Both the position numbers and the translations under genes were made by a program. The notes beneath the pieces were generated by a model. That model did no database searches, was not told where the DNA came from, and saw only the letters and a list, made by a program, of their open reading frames with translations. From contig JAEHCK010000042.1 of the NCBI GenBank assembly GCA_020696345.1, positions 1 through 34,021 of the forward strand: a DNA stretch of 34,021 nt, written 5' to 3'. Shown here piece by piece: positions 9,187-16,745 of this stretch. The stretch's first letter is position 1; the number at the start of each line of letters is the position of its first letter. This stretch comes from Thermoplasmata archaeon (GTDB taxonomy: Archaea; Thermoplasmatota; Penumbrarchaeia; JAEHCK01).

Positions 9187-9738
9187 ATGTCAGAGCTTTT
9201 AAAAATTAGAAAAAAGATCATTTTACTTGGCGATTCTCAAGTAGGTAAAACAAGTTTGATCCGAAAGTTTGTGATAGATCTTTTTGATGATAAATATATA
9301 GAGACTCTGGGAACAAAGATAACAAATAAGGTGATCACGTTAAACTACCCAGATAAAAACATCGTAGTTGAATTAAAGATGTTGATCTGGGACCTTATGG
9401 GCCATGGGGATTATCACTTACTTCATGAATCTGCATTTACAGGTTCAAGTGGTGCCATATTAGTTGGTGACCTAACCCGTGAGGAAACATTAAATAATTT
9501 AGACCTTTGGACATCTAATCTTTTCGGAGTTACCGGGCAAATACCGATCATTTTTATCGGAAATAAATCAGACTTAGTTAATGACAACGTTGAAAAACCC
9601 AAGGTATTGCAGGAATTGGCAACATCATTTCAAACGATCTTTTTATTATCAAGTGCTAAAACTGGTTTGAATGTTGAATCTGCATTTAGGGTCCTGGGTA
9701 AAAATCTAATAGATTCCCATTTTAATGAACAGCAATAA
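9187..9738 (+). CDS. Rab/Ras-like small GTPase, G3 Gln replaced by His
   Basis: 183 aa from ATG 9187. An upstream TTG (9142) is less likely because AGGTG (9175-9179) and a TATA-like element (near 9151-9165) both fit the ATG. G1 GDSQVGKT (15-22), LGTK switch, G3 WDLMGH (D69-H73), G4 NKSD (126-129), G5 SSAKTG. The residue equivalent to Ras Gln61 is His, which usually slows intrinsic hydrolysis, so the protein may depend on a partner. It is a domain-only protein, without the tail of its neighbour. The two probably arose by duplication (DLFDDKYIETLGTK versus DKFDDKYIKTIGTK). Confidence 0.88.
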   Translation: MSELLKIRKKIILLGDSQVGKTSLIRKFVIDLFDDKYIETLGTKITNKVITLNYPDKNIVVELKMLIWDLMGHGDYHLLHESAFTGSSGAILVGDLTREETLNNLDLWTSNLFGVTGQIPIIFIGNKSDLVNDNVEKPKVLQELATSFQTIFLLSSAKTGLNVESAFRVLGKNLIDSHFNEQQ

Positions 9739-9814
9739 TTAATTAAACCTTAATTTTTTCTCTTAATTAAAAATTTAAATATAATCAAACACTTAATCCT
9801 ATTTAGGTAATTAA

Positions 9815-10294
9815 ATGCCAGGAATAAAAGTTCAAAAGGTAATGACAAGAGAGGTAATTACAGCAGAATCTCAAGATTCTGTTATTGATATTATTAAAAA
9901 GTTATCTGAAAATGACATTAGTGGGGTTCCTGTGGTAGATGATGAATATAATGTAATTGGTATAATAAGTGAAAAAGATATACTGCGTGCTTTAAAGACC
10001 GAGTCACGTACATTATCTTTGATCTTTCCATCGTCACACGCGCTTGGCATGAGCTTTGAAGAATCAGTAGATCACCGGGAATTGAAAGAAGCTCTAAAAG
10101 AGATCAAAAAGATGAAAATAAAAGATATCATGAATAAGGATGTAATTGCCATAGATCCTAGTATGACCCTTGCAGAAGGAGCTAATATTATGATAAAACA
10201 TAATATCAATCGTATCCCCGTGGTAAAAAAAGAAAAATTAATAGGAATAGTAACACGCGGTGATATCATAAAGGGTATCTCGAAATTAAAATAA
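9815..10294 (+). CDS. Tandem CBS-domain protein
   Basis: 159 aa consisting almost entirely of a CBS pair. CBS1 covers about 9-59 (VMTREVITAESQDSVIDII, then VPVVDDEYNVIGIISEKDIL). CBS2 covers about 104-156 (IMNKDVIAIDPSMTLAEGAN, then IPVVKKEKLIGIVTRGDIIK). The linker is 45 aa. CBS pairs bind adenosine nucleotides and act as energy-sensing modules; no attached catalytic domain is present, so the target is unknown. The start ATG has AGGTAA upstream. It is separated from the GTPase gene by a short AT-rich spacer with its own TATA-like sequence, so it is probably an independent unit. Confidence 0.88.
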   Translation: MPGIKVQKVMTREVITAESQDSVIDIIKKLSENDISGVPVVDDEYNVIGIISEKDILRALKTESRTLSLIFPSSHALGMSFEESVDHRELKEALKEIKKMKIKDIMNKDVIAIDPSMTLAEGANIMIKHNINRIPVVKKEKLIGIVTRGDIIKGISKLK

Positions 10295-10326
10295 AATGAA
10301 AATTATGAAATGACATTTTCCGGCCT

Positions 10327-10400
10327 ACTTAACCTTACACATTGCCCTACTATCGCATATCAATTAACCTGCCTTAGGGGGCATAGTGTAGTGCTTAAGT
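10327..10400. repeat. Stem-loop element 1 of the 10.3-10.9 kb cluster
   Basis: ACTTAA (10327-10332), ACAC and GCCC (to 10347) pair in order with GGGC (within 10377-10382), GTGT and TTAAGT (10395-10400). This makes a long, slightly bulged stem around a loop of about 30 nt. Confidence 0.6.
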
Positions 10401-10475
10401 CTTAACTGCATTTAAATCTCACAATTAATATATTTATGTCAAGATTATTCTCTTCTATACTTTTTATCAGTGACT

Positions 10476-10540
10476 TAAACCTGAACATTTGCAAGCTAAA
10501 CCCGCTTGGGCTATGTGGGTTAGCAGTTATAGGGTTTGGC
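10476..10540. repeat. Stem-loop element 2 of the 10.3-10.9 kb cluster
   Basis: The inner stem GCTAAACCC (10495-10503) pairs with GGGTTAGC (10517-10524) with one bulged A. An outer AAACC near 10477 can pair with GGTTT near 10532-10538. Its nested architecture is the same as in the neighbouring elements. Confidence 0.55.
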
Positions 10541-10648
10541 GTGATTATTATATTTTCATCAATTTCCGACAATATTTCTCCAAGTAACTTTTTAGTTAGA
10601 ATGGCAATTTAAGTAGATACCTTAAACAGACATGTTAGGCACGTTAAC

Positions 10649-10680
10649 CACTTGAGGGCCTATATTGTAGGGCTTAAGTG
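10649..10680. repeat. Stem-loop element 3 of the 10.3-10.9 kb cluster
   Basis: CACTTGAG (10649-10656) pairs with CTTAAGTG (10673-10680) over all eight positions, one of them G-U. An inner stem CCTA (10659-10662) pairs with TAGG (10668-10671) around TATTG. Confidence 0.65.
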
Positions 10681-10835
10681 CGCCGCAAAACATATTAATT
10701 TTTTAATCAAATATTAAAAAAACAAGAAAACATACACTTTTACCTGAAAATCCCCCCCCCTCCCCCCTCCATTTCCCTCATTTTTAGGGTTTTTCAATAA
10801 ATCCGTCTGTTTTTTCTCATGACTTAATGCATGAC

Positions 10836-10894
10836 CTTAAGCCACTAACTGGGGTGACTACATAGGCTTCACCACGATGTCGGGTGGGCTTAAG
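10836..10894. repeat. Stem-loop element 4 of the 10.3-10.9 kb cluster
   Basis: CTTAAGCCAC (10836-10845) pairs with GTGGGCTTAAG (10884-10894) with one bulge. Inside, GGTGA (10853-10857) pairs with TCACC (10869-10873). The outer stem shares the CTTAAG word with elements 1 and 3. Confidence 0.65.
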
Positions 10895-11171
10895 TGATCG
10901 CACTAACTTGTAAAATATTGTTCATAATTTAGTCAACTTCGGTAAACCGAATATCAATAGATCAAAGAGATATTACTATTATTAATGATTTATTTGTGTA
11001 GATGTGTTGAATTAGGGGTCGGGGAAAACAGCAGATTTGATGCAGGGGACATTTGTAATTGTAAATTTGAAAGTGCAAAAGTAAATCCAAAATCGTCAAG
11101 GTATATATCTTACCAATCTAATTTGGATAAACAACTAAATTAATGGATTGTTACTTGTTAATCATAAGTAA

Positions 11172-11186
11172 TTCTTTAAATAATAA
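11172..11186 (+). promoter_or_regulatory. TATA-like element of the acyl-CoA dehydrogenase gene
   Basis: TTCTTTAAATAATAAAT lies about 25 nt upstream of ATG 11204 and no Shine-Dalgarno is visible, which fits a leaderless transcript. Confidence 0.4.
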
Positions 11187-11203
11187 ATGCTATTCCCCAT
11201 TTG

Positions 11204-12343
11204 ATGAATTTTGCACTGAACGAAACACAGAGAATAATGAAGAACATGGTAGAGGAGTTTGCTAAAAAGGAAATCGAACCAACTGTGGAAACACGTGATT
11301 CAGAGTCGATCTTTTCACGCGAGATCTTTGATAAACTTGGCACACAGATGCTGACCGGCATGTTGATACCACAAGAATTTGGCGGCTCGGGCCTGGATAC
11401 TGTGTCATATTCCATAATAATCGAGACCCTAGCTAAGGTCTGCGCATCAACGGCGATCACTTTAGAGGTACATTCCACACTTGGGACATATCCAGTTAAC
11501 AAATTTGGCACTGATGAACAAAAACAGAAGTTCGTAAAACCGTTAGCAGCCGGCACAAAACTCGGGTGCTTTGCAGTAACAGAGGCAAATGCGGGTTCCG
11601 ACATCAGTGCGATCGAGACCACGGCCGCACATGAGGGAAATGATTATGTAATAACTGGTAAAAAGATGTTTGTGATCAACGGTGGAGAATCAGATATTAT
11701 CACGGTTGCCGCAAGTACTGATAAAGAGAAAGGCCTGAACGGGATCTCATTATTCATCATAGAAAAAGATACACCCGGTTTCTCCGTAGGTGTCCGCGAG
11801 GAGACCATGGGTATCAGGTCTGCAAATATTGCAGAACTTATTTTTGAAGATTGCAGAATACCAAAAGAGAACCTGCTTGGTTCCGAAGGTCAAGGGTACA
11901 CGATCATCCAGGATGCATGGAACCTGAACAGGATAGGCATAGGTGCACAAGCGGTAGGCATAACACAAGCAGCGTTGGACGCATCGATCGAATATGCAAA
12001 AACGCGGGTACAGTTCGACCAGACCATTTCAAATTTCCAGGCCATACAATGGATGTTGGCAAACATAGCGATAAATCTCGAAGCATCGCGGCTATTGGTA
12101 CACAGTGCAGCTTCCAAGAGGGATTTGAACGAAAACTTCTCGCTAGCAGCTTCGATCGCTAAGATATTTGCCTCGGAATCCGCCATGGAAACCGCGATCA
12201 AGGCTATACAGGTACACGGAGGCATAGGTTATACCACCGAATATCCCATCGAGCGTTATTTCCGTGATGCAAAAGCAACAGAGATCTACGGCGGTACTTC
12301 AGAGATACAGCGGTCGTTTATATCTAAAAAGATCCTTGCATAA
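11204..12343 (+). CDS. Acyl-CoA dehydrogenase family flavoprotein with catalytic Glu replaced by Gly
   Basis: 379 aa from ATG 11204 (a TTG directly before it is the alternative). It has the full acyl-CoA dehydrogenase fold: an N-terminal helical domain, the FAD/substrate motif CFAVTEANAGSDISAIETTA, the beta domain, and a C-terminal helical domain with RVQFDQTISNFQAIQWMLAN, then QVHGGIGYTTEYPIERYFRD. Family members oxidise acyl-CoA to enoyl-CoA and pass electrons to ETF. The catalytic base normally lies in IYEGTSEIQR; here the sequence is IYGGTSEIQR (Gly363). The alternative base position used by isovaleryl- and long-chain enzymes is Asn242 (NLNRIG). Other family features look intact, so it may catalyse a variant reaction. 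It is convergent with the third GTPase gene. Confidence 0.9.
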   Translation: MNFALNETQRIMKNMVEEFAKKEIEPTVETRDSESIFSREIFDKLGTQMLTGMLIPQEFGGSGLDTVSYSIIIETLAKVCASTAITLEVHSTLGTYPVNKFGTDEQKQKFVKPLAAGTKLGCFAVTEANAGSDISAIETTAAHEGNDYVITGKKMFVINGGESDIITVAASTDKEKGLNGISLFIIEKDTPGFSVGVREETMGIRSANIAELIFEDCRIPKENLLGSEGQGYTIIQDAWNLNRIGIGAQAVGITQAALDASIEYAKTRVQFDQTISNFQAIQWMLANIAINLEASRLLVHSAASKRDLNENFSLAASIAKIFASESAMETAIKAIQVHGGIGYTTEYPIERYFRDAKATEIYGGTSEIQRSFISKKILA

Positions 12344-12417
12344 TATAATATTCCACTTTTTCTGATGTGACTGCACCAACACTTCGAAAGAATTTGCCTT
12401 TTATTCTAACAATCCGA

Positions 12418-13005
12418 TTATTTGTATTTTTCTAGGTATGGCGTTGCCAACAATTTTGCCATTTTAGAGAATGCCAGATCGACGTTCTGACCGCTCTTTG
12501 CACTGGTGAATAAAAATTTTGAATTGTTCTTGTTAGCAACATTTTCAAGCTCTTTGGTGGATACCTTTGCGATAGGTTGAAGGTCTATCTTATTTCCTAA
12601 AAAAATCATTGGCATGTCACCTGCAATCTCCTTGAAAGAACGGACCCAGTCAGTTATATTCTGAAATGTGTTCGGGCGAGTAATATCACATACAACGATC
12701 CCGCCCTGGGCATTTTCAAAGTATTTCTTTTGTGCTGAAAAACTATTGAAAGATTTAATGTTTTTCTCTAAACCGCTCATATCACCAGAGATATCCCAGA
12801 TTATAAGTGCAATATTGATGAAAGTGTTATCTTTTGGTCTTCGGAATCTGACAGCTTTTTTTGTTACATTTGTACCGAATGTGGAAATATATTTTTCTTC
12901 AAAAATATCTAACACATACTTCCGTATCAAGGAGGTCTTACCCACTGCATTATCTCCTAATAAGCAGATCTTACCTTTGATATTGATTTCGTTCTCTTTT
13001 ATCAT
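12418..13005 (-). CDS. Rab/Ras-like small GTPase, G3 Gln replaced by Asp
   Basis: 195 aa from ATG 13005, chosen over an upstream TTG (13035) because GGGAG lies just before it. G1 GDNAVGKT (17-24), FGTN switch, G3 WDISGD (D71-D75), G4 NKID (138-141), G5 TSAKSG. After G3 there is an insertion of roughly a dozen residues (SGLEKNIKSFNSFSAQKKYF) in switch II, and the Gln61 position is Asp. It is the third GTPase of this family within 5 kb, on the opposite strand, and convergent with the acyl-CoA dehydrogenase gene. Its target is unknown. There is no lipidation motif. Confidence 0.87.
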   Translation of the reverse strand: MIKENEINIKGKICLLGDNAVGKTSLIRKYVLDIFEEKYISTFGTNVTKKAVRFRRPKDNTFINIALIIWDISGDMSGLEKNIKSFNSFSAQKKYFENAQGGIVVCDITRPNTFQNITDWVRSFKEIAGDMPMIFLGNKIDLQPIAKVSTKELENVANKNNSKFLFTSAKSGQNVDLAFSKMAKLLATPYLEKYK

Positions 13006-13118
13006 ATCACTCCCGAGATAGGTCTCAATAATCAAATGTAAAATTGAACATATATCCTTATCAATCCTCTCCGTATATCATTATATTACTAAAGGTATAA
13101 ATTTATTTCGACGTAAAT

Positions 13119-13170
13119 TTTAAAAAAAATGCTTCGCAAAAAGAATAAAGATTGATACATTTTTTTTAAA
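13119..13170. terminator. Perfect 13-bp A/T inverted repeat with TGCTTCGCA
   Basis: TTTAAAAAAAATG (13119-13131) is perfectly complementary to CATTTTTTTTAAA (13158-13170). The left arm runs into GCTTCGCAAAA. The same AAAAAAATGCTTCGCAAAA word and the same arrangement occur at the end of larE (33881-33930). It lies upstream of GTPase 3 and downstream of the exonuclease gene, so it probably ends the exonuclease transcript. Confidence 0.5.
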
Positions 13171-13236
13171 GTTAAATTTGAAAAGTTAAATCTTAAAAGT
13201 TAAAAGTATACTTTTTCATTTTACCTTTTGACTTTT

Positions 13237-13372
13237 AGCTAGGTAAGAATTCTTTACTTAGTGTTATTTAATATAAGAATTCTTAGCTCGAGATAATTTT
13301 CGCCAGAAAATTAATGAAGCTTTGAAAAAGTCGAAGAGTTTTTCAATGCCGAATAATTTGTGCCAACAAATT
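13237..13372. repeat. Cluster of four stem-loops, two with the same GCCA loop
   Basis: (a) An arm at 13237-13254 pairs with AAGAATTCTTAGCT (13275-13288). (b) AATTTTC-GCCA-GAAAATT at 13295-13312. (c) TTGAAAAA (13322-13329) with TTTTTCAA (13339-13346). (d) AATTTGT-GCCA-ACAAATT at 13355-13372. Hairpins b and d share flanks and loop, while two stem pairs differ in a compensating way. They lie just past the 3' end of the exonuclease gene. Confidence 0.6.
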
Positions 13373-13426
13373 GTTCTAGTTTAACTTTTCCTTTTGGTTT
13401 CCAATAGACGTTAATAAAAAAATTAT

Positions 13427-14269
13427 TCAATAATATTTCTTCTTGATCTTTTCAATCGTTGAATTATCTGGCTTGTAAGGAATTTTAACTTGTTTTTTTC
13501 GTTTCTCAGTTGTAGGCTTCGAGATGATCAGTTCTCTGTCGAGAGGCATGTCATCAAGCTTTTTCGCATACGCATAGGCCATCAATTTTTCCAGATTGAC
13601 CGTATCTTCAATATTATACGCCAGTAATGTATCCAGCGCCTTTTTGTTGCCACCCTGGTAATCACGCCAGAGTAACACGGCAAAGTATCCGTCGACACCG
13701 TCCAGGTCACCACGGGTTAGCCCCAACTGGTGTTCACAGCTTTTAAGACCGCCTGAGATGCCAATGCTCTTTAGTATGAACCGCAGGTCCAGGTGTGCTT
13801 GGCTCAAATGAATACCGAATTCGCGCTCGATAAACGGCACATCAAAACATTTTCCATTATAGGTTATCAATAATTTGTATCTCTTTATATCTTTCTTGAA
13901 CTGGTCAAGGTTTTTTCCGTGAACATAGCAGTGGATGTTCTTTCCATCGAACAGTGATATCGTGGTTATATGATCGTTTGGAGATCCAAGACCAGTTGTT
14001 TCGATATCAAGATATGCACATTCATCCCTGAACTCCGGGAAAACGCGCCAGTGCTGATCTGGTCGCAAACGGTCCACGAAAAAACGTACATCATGCCGCC
14101 GAAGTTTATGCTCGGAGAGGCTTAACAGGTGTTTGATATGTTGGAGTTGTCCGGCATACTCGTTCTTGTCATCTATGACGTCACGCCAGTTGGTAACGCC
14201 TTTTTGCCATAAACGCCGCTCGGTCACAAGACCGATGTGTGGTAAATGGATGAATGTATTGCGTAACAT
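13427..14269 (-). CDS. RNase H-fold 3'-5' exonuclease (YprB-like)
   Basis: 280 aa. The DEDD exonuclease residues are visible: D88 and E90 in YLDIETTGL, D143 in ITYNGKCFDVPF, D161 in HLDLRF, and the final D222 in YNIEDTVNLEKL. The N-terminal 35 residues (LPHIGLVTERRLWQKGVTNW) resemble the helical hairpin that precedes this domain in YprB/COG2251-like proteins. The basic C-terminal tail (EKRKKQVKIPYK) may touch nucleic acid. The predicted activity is metal-dependent 3'-5' exonuclease; the substrate is unknown. The start is ATG 14269 with GAGGT six bases upstream. Confidence 0.85.
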   Translation of the reverse strand: MLRNTFIHLPHIGLVTERRLWQKGVTNWRDVIDDKNEYAGQLQHIKHLLSLSEHKLRRHDVRFFVDRLRPDQHWRVFPEFRDECAYLDIETTGLGSPNDHITTISLFDGKNIHCYVHGKNLDQFKKDIKRYKLLITYNGKCFDVPFIEREFGIHLSQAHLDLRFILKSIGISGGLKSCEHQLGLTRGDLDGVDGYFAVLLWRDYQGGNKKALDTLLAYNIEDTVNLEKLMAYAYAKKLDDMPLDRELIISKPTTEKRKKQVKIPYKPDNSTIEKIKKKYY

Positions 14270-14433
14270 GGAATACCTCTATGTGGTGTAATGTATAAAT
14301 GGTAATCTCATAATAATTAAATAATAGTTTGTAGCATGGAGTTTGGAGATAATAATAAGCTTATTAATTGATACAACGGGAATGGAATATATATAACTGA
14401 GTAGGGAATGGGGAATCCGATTTATTTCCAGAT

Positions 14434-15048
14434 TTATTCTGGAATTTCCATTCTAAAAATAATAATAGAATCGTCTTTCTGTCTCTTCCTAATGGTAATT
14501 TCATTATCCGTAACAAGATCAATATTGCCATCATCATTATAATCTTTAAATACCCAAATTATATCGCCATTATTCACTTTATTATCACTTTGTACATCTA
14601 AATATGCAAAGAAGCACCCTGCCCAGACTTCGGGTTTTGCAACAGAATCGGTATCTAAAATTTCTCCATCACCAAATGTTGCATTTTCATATCCGAAACC
14701 CCCAAATTGATATGGAATAGGATAAACTGTTAATCCATCTGAAGTTCTTAAAATAGGATTTGCTCTATCTATTCCAAGTTCATATCTTGAGATAGATCCC
14801 ATCTGTGGAGCTATAGTGAAATAAGCATCATCCAAGTTAAATGTCCCACCCGTTACTTTTACAATTCTTACTTCCCAATAAGTTGAATGATTGGTAAAAT
14901 CCAAAGAGATTGTAAGAGATTTTTCACTATTATCCGATTTTTTTGAATCAAATTCGATCCAACCTAATATCATTATATTAATGAGAATTATTACAACCAC
15001 AATTCCCATCAAAATTACCTTATAATTTTTCTTTCCGGATGAAGTCAT
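14434..15048 (-). CDS. N-terminally membrane-anchored extracellular protein
   Basis: 204 aa with a short basic N-terminus (SGKKNYK), one hydrophobic helix at about 11-31 (VILMGIVVVIILINIMILGW) and an outward beta-rich domain. The domain has a WEVRIVKVTGGTFNLDDAYF stretch and a Ca-loop-like DYNDDGNIDLVTDNE near residue 167. The arrangement resembles archaeal pilin-like or anchored secretory proteins, but I recognise no defined family. It is an independent gene with an AT-rich spacer on both sides. Confidence 0.65.
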   Translation of the reverse strand: MTSSGKKNYKVILMGIVVVIILINIMILGWIEFDSKKSDNSEKSLTISLDFTNHSTYWEVRIVKVTGGTFNLDDAYFTIAPQMGSISRYELGIDRANPILRTSDGLTVYPIPYQFGGFGYENATFGDGEILDTDSVAKPEVWAGCFFAYLDVQSDNKVNNGDIIWVFKDYNDDGNIDLVTDNEITIRKRQKDDSIIIFRMEIPE

Positions 15049-15416
15049 TGATCCATCACTTGCCCCTGATAAATTTATTATTTGAAAACATCACTATTAT
15101 CAACATCGTATATTAAATATTTTTCTTAATTTACTGCACTTTTGCGTTTTGATTGGATTGTCGGCTGGTCAGTTAGTCGGCTAGTCAGTTAGTCACCTGG
15201 TTGACTAGTAGACTGATAGACCGGCAGACTGGTGGACTACATCCCAACACCCATAATTCCATCACCATTAGCTCAATATTTGAAAACGCAAAACTTCAAT
15301 TAATTTATTAATAATTTTATGGTTCCTCTCGAGAATTTGTACCGATTCCGTATGACTGTTTCGGTTTCGTCTATTATTTTTCCAAAAAATATAATTTTAT
15401 TTCATACACCCGTAAC
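15049..15416. other. Spacer with 8-bp fold-back array
   Basis: No gene recognised. An ORF-like stretch on the plus strand is a shadow of the coiled-coil gene's end and AT-rich DNA. The notable content is the 8-bp array at 15160-15239. Confidence 0.6.
15160..15239. repeat. 8-bp periodic array that switches to its reverse complement
   Basis: Ten consecutive 8-bp units: GTCGGCTG, GTCAGTTA, GTCGGCTA, GTCAGTTA, GTCACCTG, GTTGACTA, GTAGACTG, ATAGACCG, GCAGACTG, GTGGACTA. The first half is GTC-led; the second half carries GAC in the complementary phase, so the array folds into a hairpin of about 37-nt arms. Confidence 0.75.
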
Positions 15417-16049
15417 TTATGCATTAAAGAATTTTGTAAATAGCTGCAGGATCTGTTTCTCAACCACCTTTCCTTTTTCCCAAACCACATTCTCATTAAT
15501 ATCTAAATTCAATAGCATATTCTCGAACTCTGCCAGCTCGTCAATGAACATCTTGAGCTCACGCTCCTCGATCTTTGTCAAAATTCTTGGATATTTAATT
15601 TTGCTCGAGATGATCATTACCGTAATAAATAATCTGTAGATATCAATACGATTCATGAGTATCATTCGCGTGCGGTACGAATTGCCGCCCAAAAACTCCA
15701 GTTTATCGGGCTTCAATTTATCGAGCATGGTTGGTTTATCCTTAGACCCTTCTGCTTTGGCTTTTGGCTCACCCTTTTTACTTTTTGTCGATCTTATTGA
15801 CACTTCCTCGCATAGATCTGTAAAACCAGTTCTCAACTGCGTAGAACTCAACATGTTCCTGATCATATCCAGCTGTTGCATGAATTCGGAGCGGCGTATT
15901 GAAACCTCACGAAGCTCGCGGTCCTTCTCTTCGAGTGCGCACTCCAACTTGGTCATACGTTTTTCAAGAGCGTTTATATTGTTCTGGAGGCTGTTGTTTT
16001 TCGTTTTACAACTTTCTTGAGAAATTTTCTTTGCTGACTTTTTGGTTAT
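15417..16049 (-). CDS. Coiled-coil protein of unknown function, start upstream of first ATG
   Basis: The first ATG (15956) gives 179 aa, but the frame remains open to a TAA near 16069 and encodes SLQNNINALEKR just before that ATG. The 3-4 hydrophobic spacing (I, L, M, L, L) runs straight through it into MTKLECALEEKDREL. No ATG, GTG or TTG exists in the extension. An ATA at 16047-16049 lies nine bases after GGAG and would give 210 aa. After the coiled coil come a Lys-rich linker (STKSKKGEPKAKAEGSKDK) and an all-helical domain (about 125 aa) rich in hydrophobics. No family recognised. Coordinates assume the ATA start. Confidence 0.55.
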   Translation of the reverse strand: MTKKSAKKISQESCKTKNNSLQNNINALEKRMTKLECALEEKDRELREVSIRRSEFMQQLDMIRNMLSSTQLRTGFTDLCEEVSIRSTKSKKGEPKAKAEGSKDKPTMLDKLKPDKLEFLGGNSYRTRMILMNRIDIYRLFITVMIISSKIKYPRILTKIEERELKMFIDELAEFENMLLNLDINENVVWEKGKVVEKQILQLFTKFFNA

Positions 16050-16279
16050 ATTGCCACGCTCCGGAGTGAACTGTTAATGTTTTATTTGTAAATTAATGTT
16101 TATGCCTAATCTTCGATTTTTGAATGATCGAAAAATGGATTTATATTTTTTAATATTTATTGTTTATTGATGATAGGGGAACCGAAAGTGCAAAACCGGC
16201 TTCTAGTTTATGCATGGGATTTGGAAAATATGATATAGAGATAATGCATTAATCTATATTACTATAAAAGGTGTGCTGA

Positions 16280-16732
16280 ATGGATAAGTTGAAGATATAT
16301 CTTGATACCTCGGTATTCAGTGCTTATTACGATGATCGGGTCATGATAAGACAGGAGCAGACCAAACAATTCTGGCCAAAACTTAATGATTATGATAAAT
16401 ATATTTCTGATATTGTATTTGAAGAATTGAACGCAGTAACTGATGATGGGCTCAGGAATAAATTGATCGAACTAACAAACGATTTTGGCACTTTAAAAAT
16501 TGATGCCGAAGTTGAAGCATTGACCGATCAATACATAAAAAAGGGAATTTTTCCAGAAAAATATCGCGATGATGCTCTTCATCTGGCAGTAGCAACAGTT
16601 AATGGTATCGACATATTACTAAGCTGGAATTTTGAACATCTTGTTAAACGTAAAACGCGGTTGGAAGCTAATTTAGCGAATAGTTTAAATGGGTATAAAT
16701 CAATTGATATTATAGTACCACCAGAATTATAA
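16280..16732 (+). CDS. PIN-domain ribonuclease (VapC-like toxin)
   Basis: 150 aa with PIN acidic residues in order: YLDTSVFSAYYDD at the start, FEELN in the middle, DDALHLAVA, then LSWNFEHLV. PIN proteins are Mg-dependent RNases; as toxins they cut tRNA or rRNA. The start ATG has AAGGTG nine bases upstream. A 58-codon gene begins 14 nt after its stop with its own Shine-Dalgarno, which fits a toxin-antitoxin pair in toxin-first order. Whether it is a toxin or a housekeeping nuclease cannot be told from sequence. Confidence 0.85.
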   Translation: MDKLKIYLDTSVFSAYYDDRVMIRQEQTKQFWPKLNDYDKYISDIVFEELNAVTDDGLRNKLIELTNDFGTLKIDAEVEALTDQYIKKGIFPEKYRDDALHLAVATVNGIDILLSWNFEHLVKRKTRLEANLANSLNGYKSIDIIVPPEL

Positions 16733-16745
16733 AGGTGAAATAAAA

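Larger units (their letters stand above)
10295..11203. other. Gene-free 0.9-kb region rich in stem-loops
   Basis: No ORF with protein-like composition on either strand. It holds at least four long imperfect stem-loops (annotated separately), several ending in GGCTTAAGTG or GCTTAAGT, and a polypyrimidine run at 10752-10770 (purine-rich G runs on the minus strand). The part from 10900 to 11170 is AT-rich with nothing recognised except the promoter of the next gene. A non-coding RNA, a repeat-element cluster or a regulatory region are all possible. Confidence 0.5.

Noticed and set aside
10295-11203. tRNA, rRNA or riboswitch in the gene-free region
   Set aside because: No T-loop GTTCGAATC-type sequence or known riboswitch core was found; the stem-loops match no class I know.
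15319-15639. 106-aa plus-strand ORF over the coiled-coil gene
   Set aside because: Composition is that of an antisense shadow, and the opposite strand has the better protein.
16280-16732. Mobile element carrying the PIN gene
   Set aside because: Repeats flank the region, but no integrase, transposase or target duplication is visible.
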